This document shows, piece by piece, positions 9,135-18,174 of a stretch of DNA of 64,000 bases. Under the pieces are notes generated by a model that saw nothing but the letters and a program-made list of their open reading frames with translations, did not search any database and was not told the origin of the DNA. Each line of letters opens with the position of its first letter. The stretch's first letter is position 1. The position numbers and the translations under genes are program-made. Origin of the DNA: Herbiconiux sp. VKM Ac-1786 (GTDB lineage Bacteria; Actinomycetota; Actinomycetes; Actinomycetales; Microbacteriaceae); assembly GCF_015350805.1 (NCBI RefSeq), contig NZ_JADKSG010000002.1:1116001-1180000 (forward strand), written 5' to 3'.

Positions 9135-10388
9135 CTAGCCACCGAGCAGCTTGAACTCCAACTCGGCCGCGTCGGTCGTCTCGCGCCCGACCTGCGCGAA
9201 CGAGCCGAAGCCCGCCTCGGCGAGGCGCTCGAGCAGCGGGCCCAGGTTCTTCGTGCGGCGCTCGAGGCGCACCCGCTTGCCCCGGGCGACGAGCTGACGC
9301 TTCAGGGCGAGCAGCCGCTCGGGCTCGGCGTTCTTGTCGTGCACCAGGGCCACCGCGTCGCCGGCACCGGCCGCCGGGTCGGCGACGAGGTCGATGATGC
9401 GCTCGAAGCCGATCGAGAAGCCGCAGGCCGGCACCGACTCGGTGAGGAAGCGGCCGATCATGCCGTCGTAGCGGCCTCCGCCGCCGAGCGAGAAGCTGAA
9501 GTCGGGGTGCTCGATCTCGAAGATCGTGCCGGTGTAGTAGCCCATGCCCCGCACGAGGAACGGGTCGAAGACGAGGGCGCCGTCGACCCCGGCCGCGGCC
9601 AGGGCGGACTCGATGCGGGCGAGGTCGGCCACAGCATCCGGAGCCACCCCCTCGGGGAGCACGGGCGGCGACACCGCGAGGAAGCGCTCGATCGCCTCGA
9701 CGGCCTCGGGGCGGGAGCCCTTCTCGCGCAGCTCGGCGACGACGCCCTCGGGGCCGACCTTGTCGAGCTTGTCGATGGTGATCAGCACGGAGTCGTTCTG
9801 CGACGCCTCGAAGCCGAAGTGCTCGAGAAGCCCGAGCAGGATGCGGCGGTCGTTGATGCGGATGCGGCAGCCCTCGAGCCCGAGCGCGTCGAGCGTGGCG
9901 AGGGTGGCCGTGAGCAGTTCGATCTCGGCGAGGATGCCCGCCTCGCCGATGATGTCGATGTCGCACTGCACGAACTGGCGGTAGCGGCCCTTCTGCGGGC
10001 GCTCGGCGCGCCAGACGGGGGCGATCTGCACGGAGCGGAACACCTGCGGCAGGCTCGCGCGGTGGCTGGCGTAGAACCGGGCGAGCGGCACGGTGAGGTC
10101 GAAGCGGAGGCCGAGGTCGGCGAGCGCGTCCGGGTCGTCGCTCTCGGCGGCCGCCCGGAGCGCCTCGGCGTCGAGGCCGCGGCGCATGACGTTGAAGGCG
10201 AGCTTCTCGTTGTCGCCGCCGAGGCCGGCGTGCAGGCGGCCGAAGTCCTCCATCACGGGCGTCTCGATCTCGTCGAAGCCGTGCGCCCGGTAGGTCTGGC
10301 GGATGACGCCGAGCACGCGCTCGCGCTTTGCCTTGTCGGCGGGCAGGAAGTCGCGCATGCCGCGCGGCGGGGTCACCGGAGAAGCCAT
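9135..10388 (-). CDS. hisS: Histidyl-tRNA synthetase
   Basis: Class II aminoacyl-tRNA synthetase of 417 residues that charges tRNA-His. Class II motif 1 region (PPRGMRDFLP at the N-terminus), the His-specific block GGGGRYDGMIG and motif 3 (ACGFSIGFERI) are all present, followed by a C-terminal anticodon-binding domain (about residues 325-417). The ATG at 10388 is preceded directly by GGGGAG with no spacer, but a TAATCT hexamer lies 6 bases upstream, so the gene is probably leaderless. Length is normal. Neighbours are unrelated. Confidence 0.97.
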   Translation of the reverse strand: MASPVTPPRGMRDFLPADKAKRERVLGVIRQTYRAHGFDEIETPVMEDFGRLHAGLGGDNEKLAFNVMRRGLDAEALRAAAESDDPDALADLGLRFDLTVPLARFYASHRASLPQVFRSVQIAPVWRAERPQKGRYRQFVQCDIDIIGEAGILAEIELLTATLATLDALGLEGCRIRINDRRILLGLLEHFGFEASQNDSVLITIDKLDKVGPEGVVAELREKGSRPEAVEAIERFLAVSPPVLPEGVAPDAVADLARIESALAAAGVDGALVFDPFLVRGMGYYTGTIFEIEHPDFSFSLGGGGRYDGMIGRFLTESVPACGFSIGFERIIDLVADPAAGAGDAVALVHDKNAEPERLLALKRQLVARGKRVRLERRTKNLGPLLERLAEAGFGSFAQVGRETTDAAELEFKLLGG

Positions 10389-10394
10389 CTCCCC

Positions 10395-10400
10395 AGATTA
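10395..10400 (-). promoter_or_regulatory. -10 box TAATCT of hisS (leaderless)
   Basis: TAATCT is followed by six bases and the ATG of hisS on the minus strand, the typical spacing for transcription starting at the start codon. Confidence 0.6.
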
Positions 10401-10428
10401 CCGATGGCCGGCCGCCTTCAGCGCCACC

Positions 10429-12306
10429 TCAGGATGCGCAGCGCCGGAGCTCGGCGACCGACGACGAGAGCACCGCCTGACCTCCCAGAAGGGTGACCCG
10501 AGTCGTGCCCGAGTCAGCGAGCTGGTCGAGCACCCGCCCGGGCACGCAATCGGAGCGGGAGAGGTAGAGCGGCGAGCCGGCGGCCGCCGCGACCACTCCT
10601 CCGGTGAGCGCGTCGGGGAAGGAGGCGCCGCTCGCGAGGTAGGCGGAGGTCGCATCGGGGAAATACGCCGCATTGATGGCCTCGGCCACGGCGAACCGAT
10701 CGGCACCGCCGTAGCGGGTCACGGCGCTTCCGGGCGACCGGCTGTGCAGCGAGGACTCGATGCCGGGGGTGATCGCGGCGGGACCTCCGACGAGGACGAC
10801 CTCGCGGGTGCGGAGCGAGGTCAGGAGGTCGAGGGTCGCCTGATCGATCGACTGGGCCGCACCGTCGATCAGCACGACCGGAGCCGTGCTGGCCGTCGCT
10901 GCGGGCGCCGCGGCCAGCGCGTCGGCGTAGGCGCGCCCGGTGGCCAGGAACACCACGGGCGCGCCGGATTTCTCGAAGCTGCGGAGCGCGATCTCCCGCG
11001 ACACCGCGAAACGGTCGGGCCCGCTGATCTGATCGGTGATGAACTGCGGCCCGTTACCGGCCGTGCCGAGGTGCCAGCGCCAGATCCAGGGCAGGGCGTC
11101 GTCGCCTCCGACCTGCACCACCGTCCTGGCCCCGACCGCACGGGCGGCGTTCTCCATGATCGTGATGGTGTCGTTCAGCGTGGCCTCGTCGGCGGTGCCG
11201 AGGAGCACCGGGCGTCCCTCGGCGGCGGCCACGGGAGCGATGCTCAATGCATCGGCGAAGTTCTGGCCCGAGGCCAGGTAGACGGTGTCGACATGGTGTT
11301 CGACCAGAGCCTCGGAGGCGGCCGCGGCGCCTCGGAACCGGTCGTAGCCCGACACCCGGGTGACCGAGACGCCACGGACGACGTCTGCGACCCGCACCCG
11401 CACCTTCACGTTCGAGGTCACGTCTCCGCTGGCCGCCGAGACCGTGAGCAACGCGGTACTGTTCCTCGCCAGGTACGCCGCGGTGTCGAAGTCGGACGGG
11501 ATCGTGACGGCGACCGGCACGGCGCCCGAGGGATCCGGGTCGCCGGCTGACACGGCGACCGGGGTGTCCGGGATCGGCCCGGCCGGATCGGACCAATCAC
11601 GGGAAAGAGGGGCGATCTGTGCCGTGTACTCCGCCCCGAACGGCGCGGCGGGGACGCTGACCGTCAGCGAGTCACCGCCGGTCAGCCAGAGCGGGGTGAC
11701 CGGGTCGGCCCAGAACCATTGCGAGTATTCGAACGTGTCGGCCCGGGACTCGTCGAGATCCAGCACACCCGGGCCGGCGGGCGAACCGGCCGAAGGAGCG
11801 ACAGGGCGGATCGTGGCCCTCAGCTCGAGAAACACCTCGCCTCCCGGGGAATGAGAACCGGTGGGCAGGGACGCCAGATAATGGTCATCGTCCACGCCCA
11901 GGAGGTCCAGGTCGAAGTACGGCCGGCCTTCGGCGTCGAGGGACGCGCCGCCGGCGAAGAATCCGGCTGGGACGTCCAGGTCGAGCTCAGTGGTACCGAG
12001 AGGCAGCGCGACCGTGCCGACGGTCGACTTCGCGGCGCCACTGATCACCCAGGAGAGCCTCGGGAAGGCGAAGCCGGATGCCTGCTCCGGCAGGAGGACG
12101 TGAAGAGAGCTCGAATCCGACGGGATCTCCGCTGTCGAATCGGAAGGGTCCATCTGGTAGAAGGCTGTCAGCCGCCGATTGAAAGCCGGAGCCGCCGGGG
12201 AGACCACCGGCGTGGCGTCCACCGCTGCCGCCGGTGCGACGACCCCGCCCGTTGCGATGAGGGCCAGGAGCCCGCTCACCACCAGTACGCGCATGCGTGC
12301 GCCCAT
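10429..12306 (-). CDS. Secreted protein with three cell wall-binding repeats (PF04122 type)
   Basis: A 625-residue exported surface protein. A signal peptide is at the N-terminus (MRVLVVSGLLALIATGG, cleavage near AAAVDA). Residues about 40-305 form an unassigned extracellular region, perhaps Ig-like. Three cell wall-binding type 2 repeats follow at about 315-410, 420-510 and 515-620, each marked by a (Y/P)DRF start and a (N/Y/S)FADAL or FPDAL core (VSGYDRFRGAAAASEAL, ISGPDRFAVSREIAL, YGGADRFAVAEAINA). Such repeats hold proteins to the Gram-positive wall. A good AGGGGG ribosome site precedes the ATG. No catalytic domain is recognisable, so an adhesin-like or scaffold role is only a guess. Confidence 0.88.
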   Translation of the reverse strand: MGARMRVLVVSGLLALIATGGVVAPAAAVDATPVVSPAAPAFNRRLTAFYQMDPSDSTAEIPSDSSSLHVLLPEQASGFAFPRLSWVISGAAKSTVGTVALPLGTTELDLDVPAGFFAGGASLDAEGRPYFDLDLLGVDDDHYLASLPTGSHSPGGEVFLELRATIRPVAPSAGSPAGPGVLDLDESRADTFEYSQWFWADPVTPLWLTGGDSLTVSVPAAPFGAEYTAQIAPLSRDWSDPAGPIPDTPVAVSAGDPDPSGAVPVAVTIPSDFDTAAYLARNSTALLTVSAASGDVTSNVKVRVRVADVVRGVSVTRVSGYDRFRGAAAASEALVEHHVDTVYLASGQNFADALSIAPVAAAEGRPVLLGTADEATLNDTITIMENAARAVGARTVVQVGGDDALPWIWRWHLGTAGNGPQFITDQISGPDRFAVSREIALRSFEKSGAPVVFLATGRAYADALAAAPAATASTAPVVLIDGAAQSIDQATLDLLTSLRTREVVLVGGPAAITPGIESSLHSRSPGSAVTRYGGADRFAVAEAINAAYFPDATSAYLASGASFPDALTGGVVAAAAGSPLYLSRSDCVPGRVLDQLADSGTTRVTLLGGQAVLSSSVAELRRCAS

Positions 12307-12358
12307 GAGAACCCCCTCGGTCCGACCCCACCGAGGACAGCGTAGCGGTGGGGGTCGG

Positions 12359-13045
12359 TCAGTCGGCGCTGGTGGTCGTGTCGGCGGCGGTGCGGGCCGT
12401 CGACTCGGCGGCGGTGATGTCGGCGCGGAGGGTGCGGAGCGCGGTGCGGAGGGCGCGCTCGGCGTCGAGGCCGCCCGCGCGGGCGCCGGCGACGAGGGCG
12501 AGGAGCTCGGCGCCGAGCTCGTCCTCGGTGGCGGGCACGGGGGCCGAGGCGGGGGCGACCCCGAGCTTGGCCGCCTTGCCGAGCAGCTTGTCGGCCAGGG
12601 CGAGGGCGGGCATGCCGAGCGGAACCCCGTCGAGCACGCTGGTGCGGCCGGGCTTCTCGACGGCCTTGAACGAGTCCCAGGCGTTCTCGACGTCGCCCGC
12701 GGTCGAGAGGTCGAGGTCGCCGAAGACGTGCGGGTGGCGGCCGACCATCTTCGCGGTCATGTGCGCGGCGACATCCTGGATCGTGAACGACTCCCCCGGC
12801 GTGTGGGCGGCGATGTCGGCGTGGAAGACGACCTGATAGAGAACGTCGCCGAGCTCCTCGATCAGCTCCTCGCGCGACCCGGCCTCGATGGCGTCGATCA
12901 GCTCGTGGGTCTCCTCGGTGAGGTACTGCACGAGGGAGGCGTGGGTCTGCTCCGCGTCCCACGGGCAGCCGCCGGGAGCCCTCAGCAGCGCCGTCACCGC
13001 CACGAGGCGGTCGAGCTCGGTACGGGCATCCGGGATCTCAGGCAT
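12359..13045 (-). CDS. mazG: MazG-family nucleotide pyrophosphohydrolase
   Basis: A 228-residue house-cleaning NTP pyrophosphatase. The MazG core has the motif GGCPWDAEQTHASLVQYLTEETHEL (in pieces; about residues 25-55) with the Mg-binding E-E-x-x-E block (EETHELIDAIE), followed by ELGDVLYQVVFHADIA. The C-terminal half is Ala-rich and diverged. It hydrolyses non-canonical or excess NTPs. The ATG at 13045 has no spaced ribosome site but has TAGGCT six bases upstream, so it is likely leaderless. It follows mfd on the same strand with a 23-base gap, a common pairing in this group. Confidence 0.93.
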   Translation of the reverse strand: MPEIPDARTELDRLVAVTALLRAPGGCPWDAEQTHASLVQYLTEETHELIDAIEAGSREELIEELGDVLYQVVFHADIAAHTPGESFTIQDVAAHMTAKMVGRHPHVFGDLDLSTAGDVENAWDSFKAVEKPGRTSVLDGVPLGMPALALADKLLGKAAKLGVAPASAPVPATEDELGAELLALVAGARAGGLDAERALRTALRTLRADITAAESTARTAADTTTSAD

Positions 13046-13051
13046 GCTGCC

Positions 13052-13057
13052 AGCCTA
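13052..13057 (-). promoter_or_regulatory. -10 box TAGGCT of mazG (leaderless)
   Basis: TAGGCT, six bases, then the mazG ATG on the minus strand. This allows mazG to be expressed separately from mfd. Confidence 0.55.
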
Positions 13058-13068
13058 GGTCGCCCGGG

Positions 13069-16000
13069 TCAGACCGCCGCCTTGGCGGGCGCGAAGATGG
13101 CCTCGAGCAGCTGCGCCACCCACGCGATGAGCTCAGCGTCGGCGAGCGGATGCCCGTCGACGACCGGCATCGGGATGGAGACCGCGTTGGTCTGCGCGAA
13201 GTACTTCGACCCCGGGTACATGCGCTGCAGCCGCACCTGGATGCTGTCGGCCAGGTCGGCGGGCGCGACGCGGAGGTTCGAGCCCATCGTGACGACCTCG
13301 CCGAGGTTCGACTTCTGGGCCAGGCGGCGCAGGCGCGACACCGCGATGAGGTTCTGCAGCTCGGCCGGGGGCTCTCCGTAGCGGTCGGTGAGCTCCTCGA
13401 TGACGCGGTCGATGGCGTCGTCGGAGGCCGTGGGCGATGAGGCGGTGGAGAGCTTCTGGTAGGCCTCGAGCCGCAGTCGCTCGCTGTCGACGTACTCCTC
13501 GGGGATGTGCGCGTCGACCGGCAGCTCGAGCCGCAGCTCGGTCTGCCCCTCGGCGACGTCGCCACGGAAGGTCGAGACCGCCTCGCCGATCATGCGCAGG
13601 TAGAGGTCGAAGCCGACGCCCGCGATGTGGCCGGCCTGCTCGCCGCCGAGCAGGTTGCCGGCGCCGCGGATCTCGAGGTCTTTCAGGGCCACCTGGATGC
13701 CCGAGCCGAGCTCGTTGTTCGCGGCCAGGGTGCTGAGGCGGTCGTTCGCGGTCTCGGAGAGCGGCTTGTTCTCGTCGAACAGCAGGTACGCGTAGGCGCG
13801 CTCTCGGCCACGGCCGACGCGACCCCGCAGCTGGTGCAGCTGCGAGAGTCCGTACTTGTCGGCCCGGTCGACGATCAGCGTGTTGGCGTTGGCGATGTCG
13901 ATGCCGGTCTCGATGATGGTCGTCGAGACGAGCACGTCGAACTTGCGCTCCCAGAAGTCGACGATGACCTGCTCGAGCACGTGCTCGTTCATCTGCCCGT
14001 GCGCCACGGCGACGCGCGCCTCGGGCACCAGCTCGGCGAGCTGCGCGGCGACCCGGTTGATCGACGAGACGCGGTTGTGCACGAAGAACACCTGGCCCTC
14101 GCGCAGCAGCTCGCGGCGGATGGCGGCCGCGACCTGCTTGTCGGAGTACGGCCCGACGAAGGTGAGGATGGGGTGCCGGTCTTCGGGCGGCGTGGCGAGC
14201 GTCGACATCTCGCGGATGCCCGTCACCGCCATCTCGAGCGTGCGCGGGATGGGCGTCGCGCTCATCGCCAGGATGTCGACGTTGGTCTTCAGCTTCTTCA
14301 GCTGATCCTTGTGCTCGACACCGAAGCGCTGCTCCTCGTCGATGATCAGGAGGCCGAGGTCTTTGAAGACGATGTTGTCGCTCAGGATGCGGTGGGTCGC
14401 GATCACGACGTCGACGGTGCCGTCGGCGAGCCCCGCGATGGTCTCCCTCATCTCCTTCTCGGTCTGGAAGCGGCTGAGCGCCTTCAGGTGCACCGGGAAG
14501 CCGGCGAAGCGCTCCTGGAACGTCTCCATGTGCTGACGCACGAGCAGGGTGGTGGGCACGAGCATGGCGACCTGCTTGCCGTCCTGCACCGCCTTGAAGG
14601 CGGCGCGGATGGCGATCTCGGTCTTGCCGAAGCCGACGTCCCCGCTGAGCAGCCGGTCCATCGGGATGGGCCGCTCCATGTCGGCCTTCACCTCGTCGAT
14701 CACCGTCAGCTGGTCGGGCGTCTCCTGGAACGGGAACGCCTCCTCGAGCTCGTGCTGCCAGGGCGTGTCGGGGCCGAAGGCGTGACCCTTGGAGGCCATG
14801 CGCGCCGAGTAGAGCTTCACCAGCTCGACCGCGATGTCGCGCACCGCCTTGCGGGCCTTGCCCTTCGCGGCCGCCCAGTCGCTGCCGCCCATCTTGCTGA
14901 GGTTCGGGGCCTCGCCGCCGACGTAGCGGCTGAGCAGGTCGAGCTGGTCGGTGGGCACGTAGAGCTTGTCGCCCGGGTAGCCGCGCTTGGAGGGCGCGTA
15001 CTCGATGACGAGGTACTCGCGGGTGGTCTTCACCGCGTTGCGGCCGCCGCTGGAGACCTCGCGCTGGGTCAGCTCGAGGAACTTGCCGATGCCGTGCGTC
15101 TGGTGCACGACGAAATCGCCGGCCTTCAGCTGCAGCGGGTCGACCACGTTCTTGCGGCGGCTCGCGAGCTTCTTCACCTGCCGGGTCTCGTAGCCGGCGG
15201 TGCGGCCGTAGAACTCGGTCTCGCCGATCAGGCTGAGCTTCAGCTCGGGCAGCTCGAAGCCGTGCTCGACGGCGGCGCGCACGAGGTAGGCGACGCCCGG
15301 CTCGGCGTCGGCCGGGAACTCCTCGACGAGGCGCGCGGGCACCTCACGCTCGGCCAGCACGTCGGCGGCGCGCTCGACGAGGCCCTGGCCCTTGGCGGCG
15401 ACCGCGACGGTCCAGCCGTCGGCGAGGCGGGCGGCGACGTGCGCGATGGCGCCGTCGGCGTTGCCCTGGAAGCTCGGCACGCCGTCGGCCTTCAGCCGCA
15501 GGGTCAGGTGCTCCTCGAGCTCGCGATGCTCGGGCAGCACCTCGTCGTCGGCGGGGCCCTGCTGGAATTCGCTCAGGGTCCACCACGGGCGGTTCGTGCC
15601 CGCGGCGTGACGGAGGTCGTTCAGTGTGATGAACTCGCCCGAGGCGAGGTCGATCGGAGCCTCGGCGCCGGCGGTCGCCGCGGTCCAGGCGGCGGCCAGG
15701 AACTCGCGGTTCGTCTCGCTGAGGTTCACGGCCCGGGTGGCGACGCGCTCGGGCGAGAGCACGGCGATGGCGGCGCCGTCGGGCAGGTAGTGGGCGACCG
15801 TCACGAGCTCGTCGAGCAGCGCGGGGGCGAGCGACTCCATGCCCTCGACCGGGATGCCCGCGCCGATCTTCTCGAGCATGCCGGCGAGGCTCGGGAACTC
15901 GTGCTGCATCTCGCGGGCACGCTGCCGCACCCCGTCGCTGAGCAGCAGCTCCCGGCTCGGCGGCAGGTCGACCGCGCCGACGACGTCGGGCAGCGAGCGC

Positions 16001-16668
16001 TGGTCGGCGACCGAGAAGGCGCGGATCTCGTCGACCTCGTCCCCGAAGAAGTCGACCCGGTAGGGGTGCTCGGCGATCGGCGGGAAGACGTCCAGGATGC
16101 CGCCGCGCACCGCGTACTCGCCGCGGCGGGTGACCATGTCGACCCGCGAGTAGGCGAGCTCGACGAGCTGCAGCGAGAGCGCCGAGAGGTCGAAGCCGCG
16201 GGCGCCCTTCGCCAGGTGCACCGGCTCGAGGTCGGCCAGGTTCGAGGCGATGGGCTGCAGGGCGGCGCGAACGGATGCGACCGCGACGATCGGGCGCCGG
16301 GTGGCCGGGTCGGCCTGCTGCCACGTGCTCAAGCGGCGCAGCGCGTCGATGCGCTTGCCGACGATCTCGGCGCTCGGGCTGAGGCGCTCGTGCGGCAGGG
16401 TCTCCCACGCTGGGAACTCGATGATGTCGGCCTCGGGCATGAAGCTCGCGAGACTCTCGCGCAGCTTCTCGGACTCGCGGCCGGTGGCGGTGACGACGAG
16501 CATCGCCGCGGGCAGGCCGCGCTCGATGCGGCGCGCCATCATGGCGGCGAGGAACGGGGCACGCAGGCCCTCGGTCAGCGAGAAGTCGCTGTCGCGACCC
16601 GCATTACCCAGGGCCTTTTCGACAGTGGATGCGCGCGACAGCGCTTGCACAAGACCCTGGAGTATCAC
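13069..16668 (-). CDS. mfd: Transcription-repair coupling factor
   Basis: A DNA translocase of about 1,199 residues that removes RNA polymerase stalled at lesions and recruits UvrA. Domains in order are an N-terminal UvrB-like module (about 1-480), the RNA-polymerase-interacting CarD-like domain (AGDFVVHQTHGIGKFLEL), the helicase core with Walker A (LSGDVGFGKTEIAIRAAF), DEEQ box (LLIIDEEQRFGVEHKD) and motif SATPIPRTLEMAVTG, and a C-terminal TRCF domain. I choose the GTG at 16668, giving MILQGLVQALSRAS, because TAGAAT lies seven bases upstream. A longer GTG start at 16698 adds ten residues and cannot be excluded. Confidence 0.95.
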   Translation of the reverse strand: MILQGLVQALSRASTVEKALGNAGRDSDFSLTEGLRAPFLAAMMARRIERGLPAAMLVVTATGRESEKLRESLASFMPEADIIEFPAWETLPHERLSPSAEIVGKRIDALRRLSTWQQADPATRRPIVAVASVRAALQPIASNLADLEPVHLAKGARGFDLSALSLQLVELAYSRVDMVTRRGEYAVRGGILDVFPPIAEHPYRVDFFGDEVDEIRAFSVADQRSLPDVVGAVDLPPSRELLLSDGVRQRAREMQHEFPSLAGMLEKIGAGIPVEGMESLAPALLDELVTVAHYLPDGAAIAVLSPERVATRAVNLSETNREFLAAAWTAATAGAEAPIDLASGEFITLNDLRHAAGTNRPWWTLSEFQQGPADDEVLPEHRELEEHLTLRLKADGVPSFQGNADGAIAHVAARLADGWTVAVAAKGQGLVERAADVLAEREVPARLVEEFPADAEPGVAYLVRAAVEHGFELPELKLSLIGETEFYGRTAGYETRQVKKLASRRKNVVDPLQLKAGDFVVHQTHGIGKFLELTQREVSSGGRNAVKTTREYLVIEYAPSKRGYPGDKLYVPTDQLDLLSRYVGGEAPNLSKMGGSDWAAAKGKARKAVRDIAVELVKLYSARMASKGHAFGPDTPWQHELEEAFPFQETPDQLTVIDEVKADMERPIPMDRLLSGDVGFGKTEIAIRAAFKAVQDGKQVAMLVPTTLLVRQHMETFQERFAGFPVHLKALSRFQTEKEMRETIAGLADGTVDVVIATHRILSDNIVFKDLGLLIIDEEQRFGVEHKDQLKKLKTNVDILAMSATPIPRTLEMAVTGIREMSTLATPPEDRHPILTFVGPYSDKQVAAAIRRELLREGQVFFVHNRVSSINRVAAQLAELVPEARVAVAHGQMNEHVLEQVIVDFWERKFDVLVSTTIIETGIDIANANTLIVDRADKYGLSQLHQLRGRVGRGRERAYAYLLFDENKPLSETANDRLSTLAANNELGSGIQVALKDLEIRGAGNLLGGEQAGHIAGVGFDLYLRMIGEAVSTFRGDVAEGQTELRLELPVDAHIPEEYVDSERLRLEAYQKLSTASSPTASDDAIDRVIEELTDRYGEPPAELQNLIAVSRLRRLAQKSNLGEVVTMGSNLRVAPADLADSIQVRLQRMYPGSKYFAQTNAVSIPMPVVDGHPLADAELIAWVAQLLEAIFAPAKAAV

Positions 16669-16675
16669 TCGGACG

Positions 16676-16681
16676 ATTCTA
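16676..16681 (-). promoter_or_regulatory. -10 box TAGAAT of mfd (leaderless)
   Basis: TAGAAT is followed by seven bases and GTG on the minus strand. It is a near-consensus actinobacterial -10 and decides the mfd start. Confidence 0.6.
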
Positions 16682-16725
16682 CCCGCGCCCACCGACACTC
16701 GCCCCGGCGCGGGGTCACCCCGCGG

Positions 16726-17310
16726 TCAGGAAGTCGTGTGGAACTTGAGCTGGGCGGCGGTGAGACCGGAGCCGGCGATCAGCTCCACCGCATCCGCCGC
16801 CTCGTCGATGAGGTTGGGCAGCGTCTGCTTCTCGGTGGAGGTGAAGTCCTTCAGCACGAAGTCGGCCGCGTCCATGCGGCCCGGCGGGCGGCCGACGCCG
16901 ACCCGCACGCGCAGGAAGTCGTTGCTGCCCGTGGCCGCGATGATGTCGCGCAGGCCGTTGTGGCCGCCGTGCCCGCCGCCCTGCTTGAGCTTCAGGGTGT
17001 CGAAGGGGATGTCGAGCTCGTCGTGCACGACGATGAGCTGCTGGGGCGTGAGCCCGTAGAACTTCAGCAGGCCGTTCACCGGCCCGCCCGACACGTTCAT
17101 GTAGGTGTTCGGGTTCGCCACGACGAAGCGCGGGCCGCCGGGGACGATGCGTCCCTCGGCCACCCGCGCGTTCGCCTTGTGGCTCTTGAACGTCGCGCGC
17201 AGACGGTTCGCCAGTTCGGCGGTGACCATCCGGCCCACGTTGTGACGGTTCCCCGCGTAGCCGGGCCCGGGGTTGCCGAGCCCGACCACGAGGTGCAGAT
17301 CGTCGTTCAC
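16726..17310 (-). CDS. pth: Peptidyl-tRNA hydrolase
   Basis: A 194-residue enzyme that cleaves peptidyl-tRNAs released from stalled ribosomes. The N-terminal block VGLGNPGPGYAGNRHNVG holds the conserved Asn and catalytic His (His23). The second signature VVHDELDIPFDTLKLKQGGGHGGHNGLRDI and the RVRVGVGRPPGRMDAADFVL block complete the family pattern. It begins with GTG at 17310, 31 bases after the rplY stop, and is followed by mfd, so rplY-pth is likely one transcript. This gene order is common in Actinobacteria. Confidence 0.96.
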   Translation of the reverse strand: MNDDLHLVVGLGNPGPGYAGNRHNVGRMVTAELANRLRATFKSHKANARVAEGRIVPGGPRFVVANPNTYMNVSGGPVNGLLKFYGLTPQQLIVVHDELDIPFDTLKLKQGGGHGGHNGLRDIIAATGSNDFLRVRVGVGRPPGRMDAADFVLKDFTSTEKQTLPNLIDEAADAVELIAGSGLTAAQLKFHTTS

Positions 17311-17341
17311 TCGATCGGCCGTCGTCTCAGGAACTGAGGTG

Positions 17342-17956
17342 CTACTCGGCGTCGGCCGGGGCCGGGCTGGTCGACTCGGCGGCGCCCTCGCCCTCGGCGG
17401 GCTCGTCGTCGGGCTCCTCGGTCGGGATGGTGACGCCGACGATGACCGTCTCCTCGTCGGTGATCAGGGTCGAGCCGGCGGGCAGCTCGATGTCGGAGGC
17501 ACGCACGACCGAGCCTTCCTCGAGGCCCTCGATCGAGACGGTGACGCTCTCGGGGATGCTCGTGGCAAGCACCTCGAGCAGCACGGTCTGCGAGTCCTGC
17601 GTGGCCATGGTGCCGGGGGCCGACTCGCCCTCGAGGTGCACGTTGACCTCGACCTGGACCTTCTCGCCCTTGCGGATGACGATGAGGTCGATGTGCTCGA
17701 TGATCTGGGTCACCGGGTCCTTCTGCACGTCCTTGACCAGGGCGAGCGACTCGACGCCGTCGATGGTCAGCTCGAGCACCTGGTTCGCCTTGCGCAGGAT
17801 GAGCGCGGTCTGGTGACCGGGCAGCGAGATGTGCTGCGGCTGGGTGCCGTGGCCGTAGATGACGGCGGGGATCTTGCCGGCGGCGCGGGTGCGGCGGGCG
17901 AAGCCCTTGCCGAACTCGGTGCGGGTCTCGGCTGTGACGCGGGTGTCTTCTGACAT
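17342..17956 (-). CDS. rplY: 50S ribosomal protein L25/general stress protein Ctc
   Basis: A 204-residue 5S rRNA-binding protein of the long CTC type. The L25 domain spans about residues 1-95 (ETRTEFGKGFARRTRAAGKIPAVIYGHG), followed by the TL5 C-terminal beta domain (about 96-185) and an acidic, low-complexity tail rich in E, D, A and P. I choose the ATG at 17956, preceded by GGAG eight bases upstream. The open frame continues to 18190 but that part is not conserved. The acidic tail is typical of the longer actinobacterial forms. Confidence 0.94.
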   Translation of the reverse strand: MSEDTRVTAETRTEFGKGFARRTRAAGKIPAVIYGHGTQPQHISLPGHQTALILRKANQVLELTIDGVESLALVKDVQKDPVTQIIEHIDLIVIRKGEKVQVEVNVHLEGESAPGTMATQDSQTVLLEVLATSIPESVTVSIEGLEEGSVVRASDIELPAGSTLITDEETVIVGVTIPTEEPDDEPAEGEGAAESTSPAPADAE

Positions 17957-18174
17957 TGTTCTGCTCCTTCGCGGCCCGATCGGGCTCGCAGTTTGTGTGA
18001 GGGGTTTCAACTCGACCGCATGAAGCGAGAGGAAAGACTGCTGAGGCCTGATCCACCGCGTCGATAACGGATGCGCGGCCTGAGCCCGCATCCCTCGCCG
18101 AAGTTCAGTGCCCGAGTCTAGCGCATCGCCTCCACTACTCTGGAGACGTTCGCTTTCTACGAGGAGTAACCGGC

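Noticed and set aside
13507-17337. Plus-strand open frame of 1,276 codons opposite mfd and pth
   Set aside because: It is a GC-driven antisense shadow: His/Asp/Gly/Arg-rich, with no domain pattern, while the minus strand encodes clear Mfd and Pth.
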